Assembly: GCA_023451735.1 (NCBI GenBank)
Contig: JAEXYH010000011.1
Span: 1-64,000, forward strand
Reading direction: 5' to 3'
Length of the DNA: 64,000 bases
Source: Pseudomonadota bacterium
GTDB lineage: Bacteria > Pseudomonadota > Alphaproteobacteria > Rhizobiales > Rhizobiaceae
The notes beneath the pieces were generated by a model. That model made no database searches. It was not told the DNA's origin and saw only the letters and a program-made list of their open reading frames with translations. The position numbers and the translations under genes are program-made. Positions 33,833-41,056 of this stretch are shown piece after piece. Positions within the stretch are counted from its first letter, which is position 1. Every line of letters begins with the position of its first letter.

Positions 33833-34681
33833 TTAAGCGACGTTCTTGACATCGCCGACGCTTTGAACCGACCGCATGGAGCGGATTTGCAGCAGCGTAT
33901 CGAGGTTCTGGTTGACGCGGCAATAGAACTCTTCATCGATGAAAGGCCGCAGCATGAAATCGTTGCCGCCAGCCTTCAGGAATCGGGCGGACAGGTGCCT
34001 GTCCGACGACGAAGACACGCCGATGATCCGAAGCTCGTGCGAACCGCGAACCGAGCGGATACGGCGGGTAAGCTCGAATCCGTCGATATCCGGCATGTTG
34101 TAATCGGTGATCACCAGGCCGATATCGCTGTTCTTCTTGAGAATCTCGAGCGCCTTGGCGCCATTTTCGGCGGTACTGACACGGAAATTATAGCGTTTCA
34201 GGCGGCTGGAAAGCAGCGCCCTCGCCGTCGGGCTGTCATCGACGATCAGCACGTGGTGGCGGTGATTGGTCAGGAACCGGCACACGGATTCCGCCAGCAT
34301 TTCCACTGCAAAGACATTGTCCTTGAGTATGTAGTCAACAATGTCCTTGGTCAGCAGCTTGTCACGCGTTTCCTGATGGAATGTACCGGTGAACACGATG
34401 GTCGGGATCGACAGGTCGATCAGGTATTCCAGCGCCTCGCCATTCTCCGCGCCCGGAAGATTGATATTGGAAATGGCGAGCGTGATCGGGTCCGTCGACC
34501 TGTCATAGGCAAGCTGCAGATCTTCGAAATTACGGCAGATCTCGACGTCGATATCGAACAGCTCCTTGAGCCGCATACCGATCATCGATGTGAAGACATT
34601 GGAATCCTCGGCCAGAATAATGCGGGAATTGCCGAGCGTTTCACCGGAATACTGCATTCCGGAAATACCAAGGAATGTCAT
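33833..34681 (-). CDS. Tandem-receiver response regulator (PleD-like REC-REC)
   Basis: A 282-residue protein with two receiver domains and no output domain. REC1 (residues about 18-125) keeps the acidic start ILAEDSN and K120, but the phosphoacceptor position is Asn72 (SNINLP), so it cannot be phosphorylated in the usual way. REC2 (about 143-270) is intact: VLIVDDS, Asp193 in TDYNMPD. The end FYCRVNQNLDTLLQI is the linker that in PleD-like diguanylate cyclases leads into GGDEF. Here the gene stops 20 bp later, and the GGDEF part follows as a separate gene. A histidine kinase is not adjacent. Confidence 0.87.
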   Translation of the reverse strand: MTFLGISGMQYSGETLGNSRIILAEDSNVFTSMIGMRLKELFDIDVEICRNFEDLQLAYDRSTDPITLAISNINLPGAENGEALEYLIDLSIPTIVFTGTFHQETRDKLLTKDIVDYILKDNVFAVEMLAESVCRFLTNHRHHVLIVDDSPTARALLSSRLKRYNFRVSTAENGAKALEILKKNSDIGLVITDYNMPDIDGFELTRRIRSVRGSHELRIIGVSSSSDRHLSARFLKAGGNDFMLRPFIDEEFYCRVNQNLDTLLQIRSMRSVQSVGDVKNVA

Positions 34682-34872
34682 TGTCGACCCTTACAAATAA
34701 AATCATGCCCCTGAGCATGGTTCTATTTGGCGCGTTTTGCAGAACGGTTAACTCACCGGCTCAATTCAGAACAAATCGAGCCGGCCACCCTTCTCTTCAT
34801 CGTTTAGGTCAATGAATCACAGTGATATATGCTTAACGGATGCGAAATCCCGCATAAAGACATGTGTCATCT

Positions 34873-37377
34873 TCAAGCTCCACCGCGCACGTCATGCTCG
34901 TCTGCGGGGACCGGAGAGCCGCGATGATAGACCACTTCCGAACGAGGGAACGGAATCTCCACGCCCTGCTCGCGGAAGCGCTTCAATATCTCGACACGGA
35001 TGTAATTGCGGATACGCAACCCTTCCGACATGTCCGCCAGATGAAACCGCAGTTCGAAATCCAGCGAAGATCCGCCGAATGCAAGGAACTCTACATGCGG
35101 CTCCGGATTGCGAAGGATTTCCGGCACCTCCGAGACGATCTCCAGAAGAATGGCGATGACCTTTTCAGGATCGCTTTCGTAACTGGTCGAAACCTTGATT
35201 TCGGATCTCTGGATCCGGTTCTTCAGTGTCCAGTTGCCCACGGCCGCGTTGATGAGGTCGGAATTCGGCACGATGATCGCTTGCTGGCGGAACGTCTCGA
35301 TTTCGGTCGCGCGAACCGAAATCCGCTTCACGATCCCTTCCGTCGTACCCGTCACCACATGGTCTCCAACCTTGAAAGGCCGCTCTACCAGCAGGATCAG
35401 CCCGGATACGAAGTTGGACACGATGTTCTGCAGGCCAAAACCGATACCGACCGAGAGCGCCGAGGCGACGAGCGCGAGGTTGGAGAGATTGATGCCGGCC
35501 GCGGAAACACCGACGATTACCGCCAGCCCGAGCCCAAGATAACCGATACCCGTCTTGACCGAGTTGCGGACCCCGATATCTACATGACTGCGAGCGAGGA
35601 CGTTTCCGTCGATCCACTTCTGCGCCCAGCGGGTGAAGATGTAACCCAGCGCAAAGAGCAGCATGCCGCCGAATATACCGACGATCGAGATCGAGATATT
35701 TCCGATACGGAACTCGGTGAAGAATCTGACGACCCAGGCTTCGATATCGGCAATCTGGAAGCCCCAGGTGATCAGGATCAGCGGAAACCCGAGCGCCAGC
35801 GCGATGGCGTAGATTCCGAGGCCAACCAGCAATCCGGCCTGGTCTAGTCCGACCTCGCCGAAACGGTGCCGCTCGACCAGCCGCCGCCCGAGTGCGGTAT
35901 CGTTGAAGGCACCCCGTTTCGAAATCGCCTTGCCCGACAAAATCCCGATATAGATGAGCGCGAGAACCGCCCCGGTCAGGACGATCTGAGTGGATGCAAA
36001 ACGCGCAAGCCCGACATAGCCGGCAATGACGCAAAGCAGCAGCAGCCCGCCCATGATACGCAAGGTGACCGAGAAGTAACGTGGCCAGGGGCGCCCCTGC
36101 CCCTTTGCATCCTCTCCCTCGACCATGACCGGCCGGATGAACGAGATGGCGATCAGAATGAACCCGATCACCACAGAAGCGATCAGGCTTTTCGCGATTG
36201 TCAGCACCAGGGGCGAACCAAGCGCCACGCTCACGGCTCCAAGCAGATAATCCAGTCCATTGACCACCGCCATGGCGATGATCGCCAGGCTGAGCAGGCG
36301 AGCGCCTCGATCCGTAATCCTGACAAGCCGCCAGCCCGCCTCCTGCGGCGCCAGCGCCGCATAGGTCAGCTTCCAGACAAAATGTACGAACCACAGGAAA
36401 CCGAAGAATGTCGCAATCATCGGCGCCACGTCCGGTCGCAGGACGTTGAAACCTTCAAGGAAAAGATACGAGGTTACAAGGAACGCGGCGAAGGTGATGC
36501 TCTGCATGACCGTCGACCAGAACGTATAGGAAAGCCGCTTGATATAGGCGGGATTATCACCGCTGCTGCGCGTCAGGAAGCGGCCGAAAAGCCTGTATCC
36601 ACCGGCGAGGAAGAGCACCGCTGCGCCGACCGAGAGGGCAATCGCGCCAAGCAGCGAGATCGCCTTGAACCTCCAGACGAAAGTCGCCCAACTTCCGATC
36701 GTGGAGGAGAAATTCCGCATTTCTGTAATGAATGCGTTCCCCGCATCGACGAAGACATCCGGCGTCAGCTCCGTATGCCGGAACAGTGTCTGGGCAAACA
36801 GCGTCCGGCGAAGATTGGTGATCATGTTGGCGAGCTGCGTTGCGCTGTTGGACAGGCTTCCAGCATCATCGACGATCAGATTGAGCTGGGACCGCTCGTT
36901 CTCAAGCTTGTTTCTTTCCTCCGCCACGGCCGGCGCCTCCGCAGGCTGCCCTGCAGCCGGCGGTTCTCCGAGACTGGTCAGACGACCCTGAATCTGCTCG
37001 ACGCGCATCTTCATCGCATCTGAAGCTGCCCGCATTTCTTCGACGATCGCTTCTGCCTTGACCCTGATGTCGGCGAGTTTCGCATCGTCGTCAGGGGTGG
37101 TCTGCACGCTTTCACGAAACGTGTTGAGCTGCTGCCTCAGTCCGTCCAGCTTGTCCCTCATCTCGGTATTGATGGAATCTGCCGTAACGTCGGTCGGTGC
37201 GGCCTGAGCACTCTGGGCCGGCGCCGTTGTCTGGCCCTGAGGCTGGGACTGGGCCGCTGCCTCGTATGCGACGCCAGAAGAAAAGGCGAGCAACAGAAGC
37301 AGGGCGATCAACGGACGCCCCCGGCGGAGATCAAGAAGCGCGCCGCAGCGGCGGCCGAGGAAGAAGGATTGGATCAC
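34873..37377 (-). CDS. MscS-family mechanosensitive channel with DUF3772 N-terminal region
   Basis: An 834-residue inner-membrane channel. There is a signal peptide (LIALLLLLAFSSGVAYEAAA), then a Gln/Ala-rich and coiled-coil periplasmic domain (about 45-170, DUF3772-like), several helices, and the C-terminal MscS pore. The pore motif LVASALSVGIGFGLQNIVSNFVSG lies near residue 640, followed by the beta domain VERPFKVGDHVVTGTTEG. It opens under membrane tension to release solutes on osmotic downshift. The start is GTG at 37377 with GAGAG upstream. Stand-alone, with a 191-bp gap downstream to the REC-REC gene. Confidence 0.93.
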   Translation of the reverse strand: MIQSFFLGRRCGALLDLRRGRPLIALLLLLAFSSGVAYEAAAQSQPQGQTTAPAQSAQAAPTDVTADSINTEMRDKLDGLRQQLNTFRESVQTTPDDDAKLADIRVKAEAIVEEMRAASDAMKMRVEQIQGRLTSLGEPPAAGQPAEAPAVAEERNKLENERSQLNLIVDDAGSLSNSATQLANMITNLRRTLFAQTLFRHTELTPDVFVDAGNAFITEMRNFSSTIGSWATFVWRFKAISLLGAIALSVGAAVLFLAGGYRLFGRFLTRSSGDNPAYIKRLSYTFWSTVMQSITFAAFLVTSYLFLEGFNVLRPDVAPMIATFFGFLWFVHFVWKLTYAALAPQEAGWRLVRITDRGARLLSLAIIAMAVVNGLDYLLGAVSVALGSPLVLTIAKSLIASVVIGFILIAISFIRPVMVEGEDAKGQGRPWPRYFSVTLRIMGGLLLLCVIAGYVGLARFASTQIVLTGAVLALIYIGILSGKAISKRGAFNDTALGRRLVERHRFGEVGLDQAGLLVGLGIYAIALALGFPLILITWGFQIADIEAWVVRFFTEFRIGNISISIVGIFGGMLLFALGYIFTRWAQKWIDGNVLARSHVDIGVRNSVKTGIGYLGLGLAVIVGVSAAGINLSNLALVASALSVGIGFGLQNIVSNFVSGLILLVERPFKVGDHVVTGTTEGIVKRISVRATEIETFRQQAIIVPNSDLINAAVGNWTLKNRIQRSEIKVSTSYESDPEKVIAILLEIVSEVPEILRNPEPHVEFLAFGGSSLDFELRFHLADMSEGLRIRNYIRVEILKRFREQGVEIPFPRSEVVYHRGSPVPADEHDVRGGA

Positions 37378-37537
37378 TGGTCTCTCGTCTTGCTAACCGA
37401 ATCGGCTGGCAAAATAGGGGTAGTTCGCGGCGAAGAAAAGGAATGTTGCTTCTCTAATAAAACGAACGGGAACCCTGGAACATTTTGGCGCGTTACCCGC
37501 CGCACCCCATGGCGAGGGTCAAGGAAAGGGTAAGGAC

Positions 37538-37789
37538 ATGGAAGAAGCAGGTATCGGCTGGATCGCAGCCATCATCATAGGCGGAATTGCCGGCTGGCTC
37601 GCCGAAAAATTCATGAAGAGCAACATGGGCGTCTTCATGAACATCATTCTGGGTATCGTCGGTGCAATCGTTGCGAATGCCATTCTCGGCCTGTTCGGCA
37701 TCGTTCTCGGTGGCTGGATCGGATATCTGATCGCCGGTTTCATCGGCGCCTGCATATTGATAGCGGTGGCCCGCGCCTTCAGGCGCTGA
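37538..37789 (+). CDS. GlsB/YeaQ/YmgE-family small membrane protein
   Basis: An 83-residue, very hydrophobic Gly-rich protein with three helices (IGWIAAIIIGGIAGWLAEKFM, NIILGIVGAIVANAILG, GWIGYLIAGFIGACILIAVARAF). It matches the transglycosylase-associated family (YeaQ/GlsB), general-stress membrane proteins of unknown activity. The ATG follows GGGTAAGGAC. It is divergent from MscS with a gap of 160 bp. Its likely role is stress adaptation of the envelope. Confidence 0.88.
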   Translation: MEEAGIGWIAAIIIGGIAGWLAEKFMKSNMGVFMNIILGIVGAIVANAILGLFGIVLGGWIGYLIAGFIGACILIAVARAFRR

Positions 37790-37844
37790 GAAAACCGATC
37801 TTCGTGTCGGCCGGTCTAGTCAAGCACCGGCCGACAGACTGTTT

Positions 37845-38339
37845 TCAGGAGGCAAGCGCGATCTTCAGCGCATCATGCCCCAGCATCTCGGCAAGTATCT
37901 CAACCACCAGATTGTGATCGTCTCGCTGCGGCAATCCCGAAACCGTCACGGCGCCGATACAGCCGACACCCGCGACCGTGATCGGAAAACTGCCTCCGTG
38001 GGCGGCATAATCCGCCTCGGAAAGGCTGAACTTCGCCTCCAGGGTTGCATCCTGATGCGCAAGTTGTCGTCCGACTGCGTAGCTTGAGCGAAGAAAATGC
38101 AACACGACGTTTCGCTTCCGGCGGATCCAGCGGGCATTGTCGGCGGTAGAGCCCGGCAGAGCGCTGTAGAACATCGGCATGGCATGCAGGGTGACGTCGA
38201 TCGCAACCGGCAGCCCCCGTTCGCTCGCCACCTGTCTTAGCCGCTCCCCAAGCGCCCAGGCGGTATCGCCGTCAAACTTGTCGAACACGAGCAGTCGTTC
38301 CTGCTCGGCGATCGTTGCTATGTCGTCTTCCACTGACAT
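37845..38339 (-). CDS. UPF0303 (GlcG/HbpS-like) family protein
   Basis: A 164-residue cytoplasmic protein of the UPF0303 family in the GlcG/HbpS haem-binding-like fold. Motifs: FDKFDGDTAWALGERLR near residue 18, RWIRRKRNVVLHFLRSSY in the middle and GGSFPITV near the C-terminus. Function unknown; relatives bind small cofactors. The ATG at 38339 is the family start; the longer reading from 38450 adds an unlikely Arg-rich stretch. It is 46 bp downstream of an NADPH-FMN reductase gene on the same strand, so they are probably co-transcribed, which hints at a flavin or redox link. Confidence 0.83.
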   Translation of the reverse strand: MSVEDDIATIAEQERLLVFDKFDGDTAWALGERLRQVASERGLPVAIDVTLHAMPMFYSALPGSTADNARWIRRKRNVVLHFLRSSYAVGRQLAHQDATLEAKFSLSEADYAAHGGSFPITVAGVGCIGAVTVSGLPQRDDHNLVVEILAEMLGHDALKIALAS

Positions 38340-38385
38340 TTCGTTTTCTCTCCTCACCCCACCGGCCGCGGTTCGGCCCATTTGC

Positions 38386-38931
38386 CTATCGATCCGCCTT
38401 GCGAGAAACGAAGGCAGCAAGCTCGTCGACAGCAAAGCCGATTCTTTCATGCAGAGCCGGGGATACTATCTCATAGCCGGAAAAATCACGGTTGGATGCA
38501 TAGATGGCCGTCGGGATCGTGTGCGCCATAAAGAACCCGAACAAAGGCCTCAACTGATGTTCGACCATCAGGGCGTGCCGCTCGCCACCACCGGTGGCGG
38601 CGATCAGAACCGGCTTACCGCGCAACTGTTCCGGATCGATGAGATCGATGAAGTGTTTGAACATGCCGGGATAGCTGCCTTTATAGGTGGGCGAGCCGAT
38701 AATCAGCAGGTCAGCTTTGACGACCGCGTCAAGAACGGCCGCTGCATCCGCATCGAGATCGGATTGTGACTTTGCGAGCCCCAGCGAGGCTCCGACATCC
38801 GCAAGGTCGAACACGGATTTGGCAAGATTGTAGCGGTCACAGGCGAGCCCCGCGATATGCTCGACCAGAGCATATGTCTTGGATGGCCGACCGTAACTTC
38901 CCGAAAACCCCACGAGTTTCAGCTGCGTCAT
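38386..38931 (-). CDS. NADPH-dependent FMN reductase (MsuE/SsuE-type)
   Basis: A 181-residue flavodoxin-like reductase. FMN-binding GFSGSYGRPSKTYALVEHIA (residues 8-27) and IIGSPTYKGSYPGMFKHFIDLI are typical, with TGGGERHALMVEHQL as the third contact. It supplies reduced FMN, often to flavin monooxygenases such as alkanesulfonate or methanesulfonate oxygenases, but no such oxygenase is nearby. It is first in a two-gene unit with the UPF0303 gene. The start ATG at 38931 is the only one consistent with the fold. Confidence 0.88.
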   Translation of the reverse strand: MTQLKLVGFSGSYGRPSKTYALVEHIAGLACDRYNLAKSVFDLADVGASLGLAKSQSDLDADAAAVLDAVVKADLLIIGSPTYKGSYPGMFKHFIDLIDPEQLRGKPVLIAATGGGERHALMVEHQLRPLFGFFMAHTIPTAIYASNRDFSGYEIVSPALHERIGFAVDELAAFVSRKADR

Positions 38932-39057
38932 TCAAATATCCAGTTACCGACCACCTGCCACGGCATGCCGTGGTAATTTACTCGACCTATCACTTCGACA
39001 ACCGTCCGAAAAGGCACAGTGTCTGCGGTCGGGCACGCCACTTGCCAACGATGGCCG

Positions 39058-39423
39058 TCATTCCATCAATTGGTGAATGGACGAAAGCAACTCGTCATAC
39101 TGATAGGGCTTCGGCAGAAAAATCGTATTCGCAGGCAAGAGCATCGGATCCAGCCGCACGACACCGGAAGTAATGATGATGCCGACTCCCGGCCGAATGG
39201 CCCTCACCCGCTGGACCAGTTGCAGCCCGTCGATCGACCCGCCCATATTGACGTCCGTGAAGACGATATCGATGCCCGGGTGATTTCGAAACAGCACCAT
39301 GGCTTCGGCGGCATTGGCTGCCTCGAGCACTTCATGGCCAACCTCTTCCAGAGAATCGAGCGTTGCAAATCGAATCATCGGCTCGTCTTCGACGACGAGA
39401 ACCACGGCGTTTTGGGCTGGCAT
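39058..39423 (-). CDS. Single-domain response regulator
   Basis: A 121-residue stand-alone receiver. VLVVEDEPMIRF carries the acidic pair, FTDVNMGGSIDGL the phosphoacceptor Asp (about residue 57), and ITSG plus FLPKPYQ the switch Thr/Ser and Lys. The GGSIDG insertion after the Asp is typical of rhizobial single-domain CpxR/DivK-like proteins tied to HWE-kinases and general stress control. No kinase or output gene is adjacent, so the signalling partner lies elsewhere. The ATG at 39423 is used. The next 370 bp towards terC hold no gene. Confidence 0.87.
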   Translation of the reverse strand: MPAQNAVVLVVEDEPMIRFATLDSLEEVGHEVLEAANAAEAMVLFRNHPGIDIVFTDVNMGGSIDGLQLVQRVRAIRPGVGIIITSGVVRLDPMLLPANTIFLPKPYQYDELLSSIHQLME

Positions 39424-39664
39424 CTATCTCTCCTTGCCGCCCGCGCATGCGGCAAAATATGAAATCGTCACATCCAAAAGTCGAAATATGGCGGCCGGTA
39501 TAAGGGGCAAGCTCGTGCGCGACAAGGCAAATCGGCAACCAGCACTCTACTTAGGGCGTGGAAAAGATCGAAAACAAACAATCCACACAACCAGTGCGAG
39601 CACAGACTAGCTGCGACTCGGGCCGAAATCACGCCAATACGTCGCGAGCAACGAACTTGCCATA

Positions 39665-39760
39665 CCCTCATTAGGGGAATAATGGCCGGTACCGTTGACG
39701 AGCATTCTGCAAAGTTTGGCCGAGCGCCTTGCCGACACTCCTGCTTCATCCCTCCCGTCA
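39665..39760 (+). ncRNA. Probable yybP-ykoY manganese riboswitch upstream of terC
   Basis: The 5' box AGGGGAATAATGG (39673-39685) resembles the conserved L1 sequence GGGGAGUAGC; CGTTGACGAG, TGCAAA and TTTGGCCGAGCGCCTTGCC (39714-39732) resemble the other conserved segments of this class. AGGGG (39673-39677) can pair with CTCCT (39738-39742) to close the domain. The next gene, a TerC family exporter, is a standard yybP-ykoY regulon member, and Mn2+-bound riboswitch would turn it on. The upstream part of the 370-bp gap (39424-39664) shows nothing I can name. Confidence 0.6.
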
Positions 39761-39793
39761 AAAAAACATAACAGGCACAAAAGGTCCCGCTTC

Positions 39794-40420
39794 ATGATCG
39801 AAACGTTCATGGCACTCGTCGAGGTTATTGCAATCAACCTTGTTCTTTCCGGCGACAATGCGATCGTCATCGGGCTGGCCGCTGCGGGCCTGCCGGCGCA
39901 TCTACGCCAGAAGGCTATTTTGTTCGGCATTATCGCCGCAACCGTTCTGCGGCTCATCTTTGCGGTCGTCACCACATATCTTCTGGGCATCAAGGGACTT
40001 CAGCTCGCGGGCGGCCTCCTGCTTGCCTGGGTCTGCTGGAAGATGTATTCAGAATTGCGCCACGCACCGGATGCTCAGGCTCACGGAGCGGCCGATGGAA
40101 CCGCATCTCGCGGCACTGCCGAAAAGACATTTTTCCAGGCGGCCATGCAGATCGTGCTGGCTGACGTCTCCATGTCGCTGGACAACGTGCTCGCCGTCGC
40201 GGGTGCGGCGCAGGGACATCCGGTTATTCTGATCATCGGCCTGGTCGTATCGATCGCGCTGATGGGCATTGCCGCAAATTTCGTCGCAAAACTTCTCAAC
40301 CGCTTCCGCTGGATCGCCTATCTCGGCCTGATCATCATCGTCTATGTTGCACTGAGCATGGTCTATCACGGCTTCATCGAAGTGCTGCCGCTCGTCTCCA
40401 GCTATTTCTCCGGCGCCTGA
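39794..40420 (+). CDS. TerC-family membrane protein, probable Mn2+ exporter
   Basis: A 208-residue integral membrane protein of the TerC/YjbE type with about seven helices. The two inverted half-motifs LSGDNAIVIG (residues about 15-24) and SMSLDNVLAV carry the Asp/Asn residues thought to handle the cation. A Gly/Ala-rich polar loop (about 85-105) separates the halves. Relatives export Mn2+ or metalate secreted enzymes. The ATG at 39794 has AAAGGTCC upstream; a longer reading adds basic, Ser-rich residues and would lie in the riboswitch. The upstream yybP-ykoY-like element supports manganese control. Confidence 0.9.
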   Translation: MIETFMALVEVIAINLVLSGDNAIVIGLAAAGLPAHLRQKAILFGIIAATVLRLIFAVVTTYLLGIKGLQLAGGLLLAWVCWKMYSELRHAPDAQAHGAADGTASRGTAEKTFFQAAMQIVLADVSMSLDNVLAVAGAAQGHPVILIIGLVVSIALMGIAANFVAKLLNRFRWIAYLGLIIIVYVALSMVYHGFIEVLPLVSSYFSGA

Positions 40421-40441
40421 CCCGGTCAGTCCATCAGCTAT

Positions 40442-40473
40442 GGCCCGGCGAGCAATGCTTGCCGGGCCGTTTT
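40442..40473. terminator. Terminator between terC and the peroxiredoxin gene
   Basis: GGCCCGGC (40442-40449), 11-nt loop with inner AGC/GCT pairing, GCCGGGCC (40461-40468), then GTTTTC. It begins 21 bp after the terC stop; the U-tract serves the plus strand. Confidence 0.87.
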
Positions 40474-40475
40474 CT

Positions 40476-40943
40476 TCAAAGCGCTTGGGTTGCGGCGAGA
40501 ACTTCTTCCGCATGCCCGGCCACCTTCACCTTTGGCCAGATTCGGGCCACCCGGCCTTCCGCATCGATCAGGAAAGTTGTCCGTTCGATCCCCATATAAG
40601 TCCGCCCGTACATGCTTTTCTCTTTCCACACACCGTAAGCCTGGGAAACCACCGTGTCCTCATCGGATCCGAGCGCGATGGTCAATTCGCGCTTGTCGAC
40701 AAAATTGTCGTGCTTCTTCACGCTGTCGGCGGAAACGCCGACAACCGCAGCGCCGACCTTCTGAAACTCCGCCAGGAGTTGCGAGAACGAGATGGCCTCG
40801 GTCGTGCAGGCGGTCGTATCATCCTTGGGATAGAAATAGAGGACGAGCGGCTTGCCGCGGAAGCTCTTGAAGGAAATGGTCCGGGCGCCGTTTCCGGGCA
40901 GCGTGAAATCCGGAGCCTCATCGCCGATATTCAGGTTCGCCAT
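40476..40943 (-). CDS. bcp: Peroxiredoxin of the BCP/PrxQ family (1-Cys)
   Basis: A 155-residue thiol peroxidase. The peroxidatic site is PKDDTTACTTEA (Cys46), with the fold start GDEAPDFTLPG and the conserved YGVWKEKSMYGRTYMGIERTTFLID in the second half. Many BCPs carry a resolving Cys five residues after the first; here no other cysteine exists in the protein, so it must be a 1-Cys enzyme needing an outside thiol such as glutathione or glutaredoxin. It destroys hydroperoxides in the cytoplasm. The ATG at 40943 follows AAAGGA; the upstream in-frame Met adds eight residues. Divergent from the AsmA-like gene across 113 bp. Confidence 0.9.
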   Translation of the reverse strand: MANLNIGDEAPDFTLPGNGARTISFKSFRGKPLVLYFYPKDDTTACTTEAISFSQLLAEFQKVGAAVVGVSADSVKKHDNFVDKRELTIALGSDEDTVVSQAYGVWKEKSMYGRTYMGIERTTFLIDAEGRVARIWPKVKVAGHAEEVLAATQAL

Positions 40944-41056
40944 GGTTTTCCTTTCTTTTGCCAGCATCTTGAGTGACTGTAACGGCCATGGGTATATACA
41001 GCCCGACGAGGCGTCCAGATCAGCGATGGACGCAAAAAGAATGAGTTCTTCACTGA

